Origin: Selaginella moellendorffii
Lineage: Eukaryota > Streptophyta > Lycopodiopsida > Selaginellales > Selaginellaceae
Direction of reading: 5' to 3'
DNA: 25,998 nt
Assembly (NCBI RefSeq): GCF_000143415.4
Contig: NW_003314359.1
Span: 4,610-30,607 of the forward strand
The notes below the pieces were generated by a model that searched no databases, was not told the origin of the DNA, and was given only the letters and a program-made list of their open reading frames with translations. The position numbers and the translations under genes are program-made. Shown here one piece after another: positions 17,194 through 25,124 of this stretch. Numbering within the stretch: the first letter of the stretch is position 1; each line of letters starts with the position of its first letter.

Positions 17194-17540
17194 ACGACCC
17201 CGGGGGCATCCCCCACATTTGGTGGTGTGCCCAAGCCAGCCCTTCCGGCCAAGGGTCCATAGCAACTAAGACTGGGTGTCCCCATGTCATTCACCACGTC
17301 CTTGGTGCCACTTGCACCAAAGTGTTCAAGTTAGATATGCTGAGCCACACTAGGCAATCTAACCATGCATCACGACTCCGAGGCATCCCTCGCTTGGCGG
17401 TGTGCCCAAGCCAGTCTCCACACTGAGAGTCCATGACCACCGAAAAATGAGTGTCCTTATATTCCAAACCATCACCACGCCCTAGTGAGTTGGGACTCGA
17501 ACCCAAGCACTAGAGGGTCGAGACTCGAACCCAACCTCCG
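17194..17540. repeat. Two diverged ~177-bp tandem units in element L
   Basis: Units start near 17194 and 17371. Both contain GGTGTGCCCAAGCCAG, then GTCCATAGCAAC or GTCCATGACCAC, then a CACCACG motif. The second unit runs into a pair of GACTCGAACCCAA repeats. Confidence 0.7.
17490..17506 (-). other. tRNA T-arm-like hairpin / B-box motif
   Basis: The minus strand reads TTGGG-TTCGAGT-CCCAA, a 5-bp stem with a 7-nt loop, and contains GGTTCGAGTCC, matching the pol III B-box consensus. A second, imperfect copy follows at about 17518-17534. No A-box or cloverleaf was found, so no tRNA gene is called. Confidence 0.4.
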
Positions 17541-19271
17541 TATAAGCATCTATGGACAGCATCACCCAGGATGCCTGGCGTAACTCCCCACACCAGTGCA
17601 CCAACTTATACTCAAAGCGCACTATAGATCAAGAACCTAGTTCCTCCACATTGCCAAGTCCTCTCACTTGACACGTCTATGATCATGCATGGACTCCTCC
17701 ATGCTTGGCCCCATGGCCCACCCTTCTGAAGTTATCACCTTCAGCTAGGGTATTTGTTCCCCCGACTTGCCAATCTCGCTTGGCAAGTCCTCCGACCACT
17801 GTAACATGGTTCCTGCATAAGTGTGAAAGTCCTTGGTCATCGACTTTCATTCAAAGCCCTCTCTTTTAACACTCGGGAACTACTTCCCTAACCCTGATAG
17901 CCTTGCCTCATGGCAAGCTTCAAGACCACGCTTTTGCTGCGCCACTCTGATTTCGCGCGTTCCTTGAACCATTTACACTTGGCCTTTCGAGGTACTAAAC
18001 TACCTAGAATCATCTTTGGGAACCTTAAAAGAACTCTGTCCCTTAGCTTGCTAATGCCTCCCTTTTTGCAAGCTTTCCAATTACCATATAGTCTAACATG
18101 GACAATTCCATATTTTAGACTCTCCATGGCATCATGGTTGCTAGCGGCAACACCCTCAAGCCCCCACTTGATTCTCCACTCCCAGCTGGCATAACCAACC
18201 TTGGTTATGCCCTTTGATTCCTATGGTTCAGTTCTATCCCTTTACTTCTTGCTTTTGGCTTCACACCTTTCCTTCGGTCATTCTCCTCCAGACTAGGAGG
18301 ATAGCTTTGCACTTTCTATCATGCCTTAGCAAATATTCTTAGGGATGAACCTACCCAATATCCTAGGGAGTGGTTCCTCAATCCAGGTATGCTCACTCTA
18401 TAATCCCACACAATGAGATTACATTGTTGCTTACGGGCCTTTACATGCCCATCACTAGCCTTGCCAAAATTCCCTTTTTGGCTTTGCCCAATTCGAGTAG
18501 ACAGTCTTCTCCTGTCTCCGCCACCTTTGGACATTTGGATAGCACCTTCTATCCATCATTCGTTAGGGACTTAGTCCCTTGGGCCTTATTTATTACCCTC
18601 GCGACATCAAACACCACCTCCTAGTGTTCTAGAGTGTTCGGGTGTCCCAATGATGGCTTCTTTGACAATGAGTATTTCCTTTTATAACATTGACTTACTA
18701 TATTGCAACATAAACAACTTATTCCCCATAAGGGTACATCCAACTTCCCTATGCCATTAAGAAGGCTTGGGTAGCTACCTTCTACCCGTTTAACGAATTA
18801 TTTTGCACCTCTTGCTTAGTTGCCTCATAGTTGTCAAGTCCTACAACTCATTGCTGGTGCTTTCACACCTCCATTATTATCTGGGTCACCACACTCCAAC
18901 TGCATGCTCTGCTGCTTAGGCTATGCCATTCCCATTTCCATTGGGATTCCTTTGGCAAGGGGTTCTCATGAACCCACCAACATAGCCTCAAAGTATCACA
19001 CTTTGGCACATTTGGTGTCTCCACACCATCGGCTTCACGAGCTTACTTCTATGACACTTCTTCTTTGTGTCTAAGTCTTTGCCAAGACCAATACCGCTCT
19101 TTCTCATGCCAACCATCTGTTAACACTGCACCATAGAGGTCACACACAACTTTGTGTCAAAGTTGTTTTCTTTTTGGGAACACCTTTCCCACGACTTTAG
19201 CATGGCACATTTTACCATCGATGAGATACCCTCTGTTCTCATCCTTGGATCCTATGATCCCCCGCCCCCCC

Positions 19272-19600
19272 TGTTAGGATCCTATCCCTTACACCCTAAA
19301 CCAACTGGCTAAAGGGGTGATCACTTGATTGCAGGGCCCTTTCCTTATCCTATTATCCTGACCTGGTGCCTAACAATCCTCCCCCTTGTCAGGGAATGAT
19401 CGTCCGCGATCATACTTAGGCCACCATCCGGTCACCATGGTCCTTTTCTTAGGGTCTACCAAACCTTGGTTCTCCCTCTAGATCCACCATGTTGAATATT
19501 CCTTCAGAATATTCCTGCCCCACTCGTCAGCCACGAGAATCGAACTCGTCTCTGATACCAATGTTAGGATCCTATCCCTTACACCCCTTTAGCCAGTTGG
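19272..19600 (-). mobile_element. TRIM A (miniature LTR retrotransposon, truncated 5' LTR)
   Basis: Minus orientation. A 104-bp 3' LTR lies at 19272-19375, TGTTAG...CTAACA on either strand. The internal region of 186 bp (19376-19561) holds a polypurine tract next to 19375 (minus strand GGGGGAGGAT) and a tRNA-Met primer site at 19549-19560. The 5' LTR starts at 19562 but matches only to about 19587. The next 15 bp, CCTTTAGCCAGTTGG, are the reverse complement of the LTR sequence that belongs there. Gypsy sequence follows. The left flank is a run of Cs. Confidence 0.8.
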
Positions 19601-19953
19601 TTCCTTATCCCTCCGCGAAGCTTACTCGCTTGATTAGTCGTGTTCCAACGAAGGATCCAGATCAGAACAAGTCCTACTTCATTGATGGCCTCCATAGTGA
19701 GAGTATGCGGCAACACTTGCGTCATTCTCAGCCTACAAAGAGTTTGGAGGAGCTCTTTGATGCGGCTCGTCGCCTTGACAATGACAAGCACAAGTTTCGC
19801 AAGCGTTCGCGGAGTCCTTCTGTCGAGAATCGTCGTGATGATCGCCGTGGACACAAGGAGGGGAACAAGCATCACAAGTTGAAGTCGGTGGTGACTACTT
19901 CAGATGCAAAGGGGTCCAAGAAGCGGAAGTTCTTTGTGAAGAATTATAGATAG
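19601..19953 (+). pseudogene. Ty3/gypsy gag, 3' part only
   Basis: Same frame as the downstream pol. The end of gag is recognisable (FIDGLHSESMRQHLRH, LEELFDAARRLD, then a basic stretch KFRKRSRSP). The capsid N-terminus, primer site and 5' LTR are missing, so the element is 5'-truncated next to TRIM A. The frame ends at TAG 19951-19953, and the CCHC zinc knuckle lies just after that stop. The TAG may be a nonsense change or a readthrough codon. Confidence 0.75.
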
Positions 19954-22900
19954 GGTTGTCATCATTGTGGCGAACTTAGACACTACAAGGCTGATTGTCC
20001 GCAGTTGAAGAACAAGCAGCAGGACAAGAAGAATGGCCAATCATCTTCTCACGGTAAGTCAGATACTAAAAAGTTGCAAGCTTTACAGCGTGAGGATGAC
20101 GAGAACGACCATTCCGGTCGGAGGAAGAGACTTTCGATCGTTGCTCGTCAACTCAACTGTGTGTGGAACAAGATGGAGCTCGAGGATACGCGTGAATCAG
20201 CTTTAATGCTGGAGGGCGTGTTCCGTGGCGATCCAGTGCGGATTTTACTGGATAGTGGGAGCAATGACAACTTTGTTTCGGCAAAGTTTGTTGCGGAGCA
20301 TCGCCTGAACACACGTGGAGTTGTTCCATACACAGTGGAAGGTGCAGCTACCTCTGCTCAGCATTTTGATGCTTGTGTCGAGGGGCTGGAAGTGTTGGTT
20401 GGCAACACCACACTTGTGGAGACTTTTTATCTCGCGGATATCCATCGTGTGGATCTCATCCTTGGGATGCCATGGTTGGTGAAGGTGGATCCAGAGATAA
20501 AGTGGAGCATTAAGCGTATCTCGCTGGAGTATGGTGGAGTTAAAGATGTGTGGTTTGGCGAGGGCGTTCAACCACCAGTTGTTATGCTCTCTGCTACATC
20601 TTTGAAGCGGGCTTGTCGTAATGGAAAAACACTTTCGAGTTACTTGCTGTTTGTTCGTGACTTGGGCGACCAAGGCACGTGTGGGGGAGAAGCAGCAGTA
20701 CGGGATGTACTCGATGAGTTTTCTGATGTTTTTCCATCTGAACTTCCTCATGGATTGCCTCCATTACGAGGTGTGGAGCATGGGATTACATTGGAGCCGG
20801 GGACGCGGCCAATTTACCGGCGTCCATTTCGGTTAAGTTATGCGGAGGAGCAAGAAGTTCAACGACAAGTCAAGGAGTTACTTGAGTTTGGATTTATTCA
20901 GCCAAGTAAGTCTCCGTTTGGTGCTCCGGTCTTGCTTGTGAAGAAGAAGGACGGTTCAATGCGGATGTGTATTGACTACCGTGCTTTAAACAAGAAGACA
21001 GTGAAGGACAAGATGCCGATGCCACGTGTGGATGATTTCCTAGACAAGCTTGGTGAAGCACGAGTGTTTACCAAGATTGATCTGAGGAGTGGATATCATC
21101 AGATTGCAATAGATGATGCATCTATCTCCAAGACGGCATTCAACACAAGCTTCGGACATTTTGAGTTTACCGTTATGCCGTTTGGTTTGACGAATGCACC
21201 GGCCACATTTACTCGGTTGATGACGGAGGTATTTGGGCGTTATCTTCATGAGTTTGTGGAGATTTTCTTGGATGATATTCTTGTTTTTAGCAAGAATATG
21301 GAGGAGCATAGGGTGCATTTGCGCAAGGTTCTTTCGTTACTTCGAGACAGCAAACTTTATGTGAAGAAGAGCAAATGTGAATTTGCAAAGTCGGAGGTGG
21401 AATATCTAGGCCATATTGTGACATCTAAAGGTGTCAAGACGGATCCAAGGAAGGTGGCTGTGGTGGAAAACTGGCCTACACCGACTACAGTGGCCGAGTT
21501 GCGCAATTTTCTTGGTATGGCTAGTTACTACCGACGTTTCCAGCATAAGTTTGCAGAGGTGGCTATTCCGTTGACGCGGTTGTTACGCAAGAATGTGCCA
21601 TTCAAGTGGAAGACGCCACAAGAGGAGAGTTTTGTGGCGCTGAAACGATTGTTGATCGAGGCTCCAGTGCTTCACATTGCTGATCCATCGAAACCTTACG
21701 AGGTGACATGCAATGCTAGTGGTTATGCACTGGGAGGAGTTCTCATGCAAGAGGGACAGCCTATTGCATATGAGAGTCGAACTTTGAATTCCGCGGAGCA
21801 ACGCTATTCCATATATGAGCAAGAGTTACTCTCTATTGTTCATGCTTTGCGGACGTGGCGGCACTATCTTTATGGTGCAGTGTTCGTGGTGTTGACAGAT
21901 CACAAACCACTTGTGTATCTTTTCACACAGAAGGAGTTGAACACTAGGCAAGCTTGTTGGATGGTCAAACTCATGGAGTTTAGGGAGTTTCCTATTGAGC
22001 ATCGTCCGGGAAAATCAAATGTGGTGGCGGATGCTTTATCTCGTGTTCGTCATGTGACGACGTTACGAACACGATTTTGTCATCATTTGAGTAAGGTGGT
22101 CAGCGAGTTTGGGCAGTTAGTTGAGCATGCTCAGGCTCAGGATGCTGAGGTGGCCTCTTTGCGAGACCAGATGGAAGCTCCTTTCTCATTGGTGGATGGG
22201 ATTCTCTACTACAATGGCCGTGTCTATTTGCCACGGGTGGATGCGTTAATTACTCAAGTTTTATTCCACTATCATGATCGTCCAGAGGCCGGTCATTTTG
22301 GGGGGAAGAAGACGTATGAGTTGATTAAGCGCAACTTTTATTGGAGGAATATGAAGGCTGATATCCTCAAGTATTGTAAATCATGCGAGCTTTGTCAGCG
22401 GGTTAAGGTGCCACGGGAGAAGCCGGGGGGACTTTTGCAACCTTTACCTATTCCTCAGAGCCGTTGGTGTAGTATCTCTATGGACTTCATCACTTGTTTG
22501 CCACGAACACAGAGGCAAAAGGAGCAAGTATGGGTCATAGTGGATCAGTTGACGAAGTATGTGCGGTTGTTGGCTCTTCGGAAGACTGTCACTGCCTCAG
22601 ATTTGGCTGCGGTTTACTTGGAGAAGGTTTTTCCTGATTTTGGTTTGCCGGAGGACATCATTAGTGATCGAGATTCAAAGTTCACCAGTGGATTTTGGAA
22701 AAGCTTTGCAAAGGCTATGCAAGTGACTTTGAAACTCTCGAGTGGAGATCATCCTCAGACAGATGGGCAAACTGAGCGTGTGAATCAGGTGGTGGAGGAT
22801 ATGCTACGTTGTAGCATTGGTCAAAGGCAAGGACAGTGGGATTTATATCTTCCGTTGGTGCAATTTGCTTACAACAATAGCCAACACAGTGGAACCAAGC

Positions 22901-23403
22901 TAAGTCCTTACTTTGCCATGTTTGGAAGGCATCCTCGAACAGCGGTGGAGTTGGGATTGCATTTGAGTAAGGACGTTCAAGATAAGCTTGATTCCGAGGC
23001 AACTGATCTGGCCACAGAACTTGATGAGATTCTGGTGGTGTGCAAACGGAATTTGCAAGCAGCTCAGGATAGAGCGGAGAAGTTTGCCAATGAGCATCGC
23101 CAATTCCGGGAATATAAGGTGGGTGATCTCGTCTTTGTGCGAATGATCTTTCCGTCAAGTGAGCGGCGGAACACTTTGGTGCCTTTACGGACAGGGAAGA
23201 GTGATAAACTTTCCCATCGATATGCTGGTCCATATGAAGTGCTGGAGCGCATTGGTAAAGCGGCTTATCGAGTGCGGCTGCCAGTTGGGGTGAAAATTCA
23301 TCCGGTATTTTATGTCAGCCAGTTGAAAGGTGTACTATCTCGGAGTGACGGGCCCAATGCCTCCTTGATGTATACGGCTGTGGAAGATGGACCAGGAGCT
23401 TGA
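19954..23403 (+). CDS. Ty3/gypsy (chromovirus-like) pol polyprotein, 5'-truncated element
   Basis: Open without interruption for about 1,150 codons. In order: a CCHC zinc knuckle CHHCGELRHYKADC (19957-19998); an aspartic protease with LLDSGS (about 20245-20262); reverse transcriptase with KIDLRSGYHQI and the FLDD active site (21265-21276); RNase H; then integrase with a zinc-binding region (HYHDRPEAGH and CKSCELC) and a D-D-35-E triad at codons starting 22483, 22666 and 22774, spaced 60 and 35 residues. A GPY/F-type module (AGPYEVLERIG) and HPVFYVSQLK follow. No chromodomain is visible before the stop, 74 bp short of the LTR. The first RNase H catalytic Asp is Asn (TCNAS, AAT at 21712-21714). 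No ATG start is needed, since the frame is joined to gag across the TAG. Without a 5' LTR it cannot transpose alone. Confidence 0.9.
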   Translation, partial: GCHHCGELRHYKADCPQLKNKQQDKKNGQSSSHGKSDTKKLQALQREDDENDHSGRRKRLSIVARQLNCVWNKMELEDTRESALMLEGVFRGDPVRILLDSGSNDNFVSAKFVAEHRLNTRGVVPYTVEGAATSAQHFDACVEGLEVLVGNTTLVETFYLADIHRVDLILGMPWLVKVDPEIKWSIKRISLEYGGVKDVWFGEGVQPPVVMLSATSLKRACRNGKTLSSYLLFVRDLGDQGTCGGEAAVRDVLDEFSDVFPSELPHGLPPLRGVEHGITLEPGTRPIYRRPFRLSYAEEQEVQRQVKELLEFGFIQPSKSPFGAPVLLVKKKDGSMRMCIDYRALNKKTVKDKMPMPRVDDFLDKLGEARVFTKIDLRSGYHQIAIDDASISKTAFNTSFGHFEFTVMPFGLTNAPATFTRLMTEVFGRYLHEFVEIFLDDILVFSKNMEEHRVHLRKVLSLLRDSKLYVKKSKCEFAKSEVEYLGHIVTSKGVKTDPRKVAVVENWPTPTTVAELRNFLGMASYYRRFQHKFAEVAIPLTRLLRKNVPFKWKTPQEESFVALKRLLIEAPVLHIADPSKPYEVTCNASGYALGGVLMQEGQPIAYESRTLNSAEQRYSIYEQELLSIVHALRTWRHYLYGAVFVVLTDHKPLVYLFTQKELNTRQACWMVKLMEFREFPIEHRPGKSNVVADALSRVRHVTTLRTRFCHHLSKVVSEFGQLVEHAQAQDAEVASLRDQMEAPFSLVDGILYYNGRVYLPRVDALITQVLFHYHDRPEAGHFGGKKTYELIKRNFYWRNMKADILKYCKSCELCQRVKVPREKPGGLLQPLPIPQSRWCSISMDFITCLPRTQRQKEQVWVIVDQLTKYVRLLALRKTVTASDLAAVYLEKVFPDFGLPEDIISDRDSKFTSGFWKSFAKAMQVTLKLSSGDHPQTDGQTERVNQVVEDMLRCSIGQRQGQWDLYLPLVQFAYNNSQHSGTKLSPYFAMFGRHPRTAVELGLHLSKDVQDKLDSEATDLATELDEILVVCKRNLQAAQDRAEKFANEHRQFREYKVGDLVFVRMIFPSSERRNTLVPLRTGKSDKLSHRYAGPYEVLERIGKAAYRVRLPVGVKIHPVFYVSQLKGVLSRSDGPNASLMYTAVEDGPGA

Positions 23404-23463
23404 GCAGGATTCCCCAGAAAGGGTGATCACCGGTACAACTCGTCCTTGGGACAAGGACTTTGT

Positions 23464-23477
23464 TGGGGGGGAAGAAT
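23464..23477 (+). other. Polypurine tract of the gypsy element
   Basis: TGGGGGGGAAGAAT immediately before the LTR start, the expected plus-strand primer position. Confidence 0.8.
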
Positions 23478-23710
23478 TGTTAGGCGCCAGCTTTGACTAC
23501 GTGGTCAACGTCGGTCAAAGGGAGGCTCAAGGGTATATTAAGGCATGTTAGGGTAAGGGACTTAACCTACCCTAGGGCTCACAGTGGAGCAGCGGCACAG
23601 TGGAGCTTTTGAGGTAGCTCGGGGGTGGTTGGGTGGTGAGGAACCTCAAGAGGTGGCGTAGCATAGTCTTGGGCAACTAGATCTTTGTCTTTTTGCGCCG
23701 GATCATAACA
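23478..23710 (+). mobile_element. 3' LTR of the gypsy element
   Basis: 233 bp from TGTTAGGCGCCAG to GGATCATAACA, bounded by inverted TGTTA/TAACA ends and preceded by the polypurine tract. It contains a near-palindrome TTGACTACGTGGTCAA (23493-23508; two W-box cores around an ACGTG), a further GGTCAAAG, and a TATA-like TATATTAA at 23534-23541. No matching 5' LTR was found in the window. Confidence 0.85.
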
Positions 23711-23714
23711 TTAA

Positions 23715-24108
23715 TGTTAGGATCCTATCCCTTACACCCTAAGCCAACTGGCTAAAGGGGTGATCACTTGATTGCAGGGCCCTTTCCTTATCCTATTATC
23801 CTGACCTGGTGCCTAACAATCCTCCCCCTCGTCAAGGTATGATCGTCCTCGATTATACTTAGGCCACCATCCGGTCACCATGGTCCTTCTCTTAGGGTCT
23901 ACCAAACCTTGGTTCTCCCTCTAGATCCACCATGTTGAATATTCCTTCAGAATATTCCTGCCCCACTCGTCAGCCACGAGAATCGAACTCGTCTCTGATA
24001 CCAATGTTAGGATCCTATCCCTTACACCCTAAGCCAACTGGCTAAAGGGGTGATCACTTGATTGCAGGGCCCTTTCCTTATCCTATTATCCTGACCTGGT
24101 GCCTAACA
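23715..24108 (-). mobile_element. TRIM B (complete miniature LTR retrotransposon)
   Basis: 394 bp. LTRs of 104 bp at 23715-23818 and 24005-24108 look identical, suggesting recent insertion. Between them are 186 bp with no coding capacity. In minus orientation the 5' LTR is at 24005-24108, followed by a 1-nt spacer, the primer site TGGTATCAGAGA (23992-24003), the internal region and a polypurine tract (GAGGGGGAGGAT, about 23819-23830). The left flank is TTAA after the gypsy LTR and the right flank is a C run. Confidence 0.9.
23976..24003 (+). other. tRNA 3'-half-like sequence including the TRIM primer site
   Basis: Read on the plus strand: ACGAG-AATCGAA-CTCGT (T-arm geometry, 5-bp stem, 7-nt loop), then CTCTGAT (7-nt acceptor strand), A (discriminator) and CCA. 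The acceptor part equals plant initiator tRNA-Met; the T stem differs but still pairs. TRIM A has the same sequence at 19533-19560. Confidence 0.7.
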
Positions 24109-24122
24109 CCCCCCCCCCCCCC
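24109..24122. repeat. Poly-C tract at the right edge of TRIM B
   Basis: 14 C residues. Together with the C tract at 19265-19271 it brackets the TRIM-gypsy-TRIM composite, consistent with insertion into one poly-C site. A 5-bp CCCCC target duplication cannot be told apart from the run. Confidence 0.6.
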
Positions 24123-24730
24123 ATCCTTCGTGGGGTACAACACACCTCAGTCCAAATGCTTCCATCAGTCCTTTTAGGACTATTCCTTGACTCTACTTGA
24201 GTCATCCAGCAGTTTTGGACTTGGTTAATCCCCAGACCCATAAGGTCCTACTTGTGAGGCACTAGTTCACTGGAATACGCTTCTCGCATTCTTGTCCTAC
24301 TTAAAAGGACTATTTTCACAAGTGTTACTCTGACACTTGATTTTGTTCTCTAAGGGCAACCTTTGCCCCTTGGGACTAGTTGTCCATGTGATGAGAATAC
24401 CAACTCATCTCTAAGTACACTCCCCAACTCCTTGGGTTGTTCCAGCATTTAGTAAAGGTAGCCCCGGCTACCATTTCAAGGACTTGAGTCTTTTTCCACA
24501 TTTGACCTCCCACGGTCATTACTTTTGGTTTCACATTCATGAGCACCAACCTCAACTATATGAGGATAATCTTGTGACTCCCTTATTGCTTTGGAGTCTT
24601 TATCTTTCCTGTGATCCCAACTTTAGTTGTTTACCACAACTACATTGGCCATTTACTGAGTCAAACGCTCATCTGGATCACATCCTCAACTCTCTGAGGA
24701 AAACCATATACTATTCCCAAGATCCCATAG
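24123..24730 (-). mobile_element. Element L, internal non-coding region (right part)
   Basis: Pyrimidine-rich plus strand of the same character as 16176-19271. No gene was seen; the plus-strand frame 24484-24786 has no domain. Confidence 0.4.
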
Positions 24731-25121
24731 TCGTTCCCTTACCGGCCCTTTTTCTATCCACCACATTGCACCCAAGTCACGCATGAACTTGAGTGGAGAG
24801 CCATGTCCTCTCGGCATGCTACTCCTCGAGGATAAGCCCACTCCTAGGACCTTCCAATGCCAATATCAATGGTGATATACTTGAGCACCAATAAAAATCG
24901 GACTAAGGAACAGCTCCAATACCAAAGTCGTTCCATTATTGGCCCTTTTCTATCCACCACATAGTGCCCAAGTTCACGCATGAACTTGAGTGGAGAGCCA
25001 TGTCCTCTCGACATGCTACGCCTCCAGGATAGGCCCACTCCTAGGACCTTCCGATGCCAACATCAATGGTGATATACTTGAGCACCAATAAAAGTCGGAC
25101 TAAGGAACAGTTCTGATACCA
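24731..25121. repeat. 197-bp tandem duplication ending in the tRNA-Met primer site
   Basis: Two units start at 24731 and 24928 and share GAACTTGAGTGGAGAGCCAT, GGTGATATACTTGAGCACCA and GGACTAAGGAACAG. Each ends in a primer-site-like sequence, degenerate in the first (CCAATACCA) and good in the second (TTCTGATACCA). Confidence 0.85.
25111..25121 (-). other. Primer-binding site of element L (tRNA-Met)
   Basis: The minus strand reads TGGTATCAGAA, matching the start of the plant initiator tRNA-Met complement, three bases after an LTR end GCTTACA. This fixes element L on the minus strand with its 5' LTR to the right. Confidence 0.65.
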
Positions 25122-25124
25122 AAT

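Larger units (their letters stand above)
16176..19271 (-). mobile_element. Element L, internal non-coding region (left part)
   Basis: About 3.1 kb of pyrimidine-rich plus strand. There is no frame over about 100 codons with credible composition and no retroelement domain. Repeats at 17194-17540 are listed separately. The region ends at a C tract (19265-19271) that borders TRIM A. It is read as the internal region of a large non-autonomous LTR element (LARD-like), mainly because of the LTR and primer site on its right. Confidence 0.45.

Noticed and set aside
17490-17534. tRNA or SINE with B-box
   Set aside because: B-box-like hairpins only; no A-box at the right distance and no poly-A or T-rich end.
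20245-20751. 168-codon minus-strand frame and other minus frames under the gypsy pol
   Set aside because: Shadows of the pol frame, whose domains are unambiguous.
23976-24003. tRNA gene
   Set aside because: Only the T-arm and acceptor 3' strand are present; no D-arm, anticodon arm or 5' acceptor strand upstream. It overlaps a retroelement primer site.
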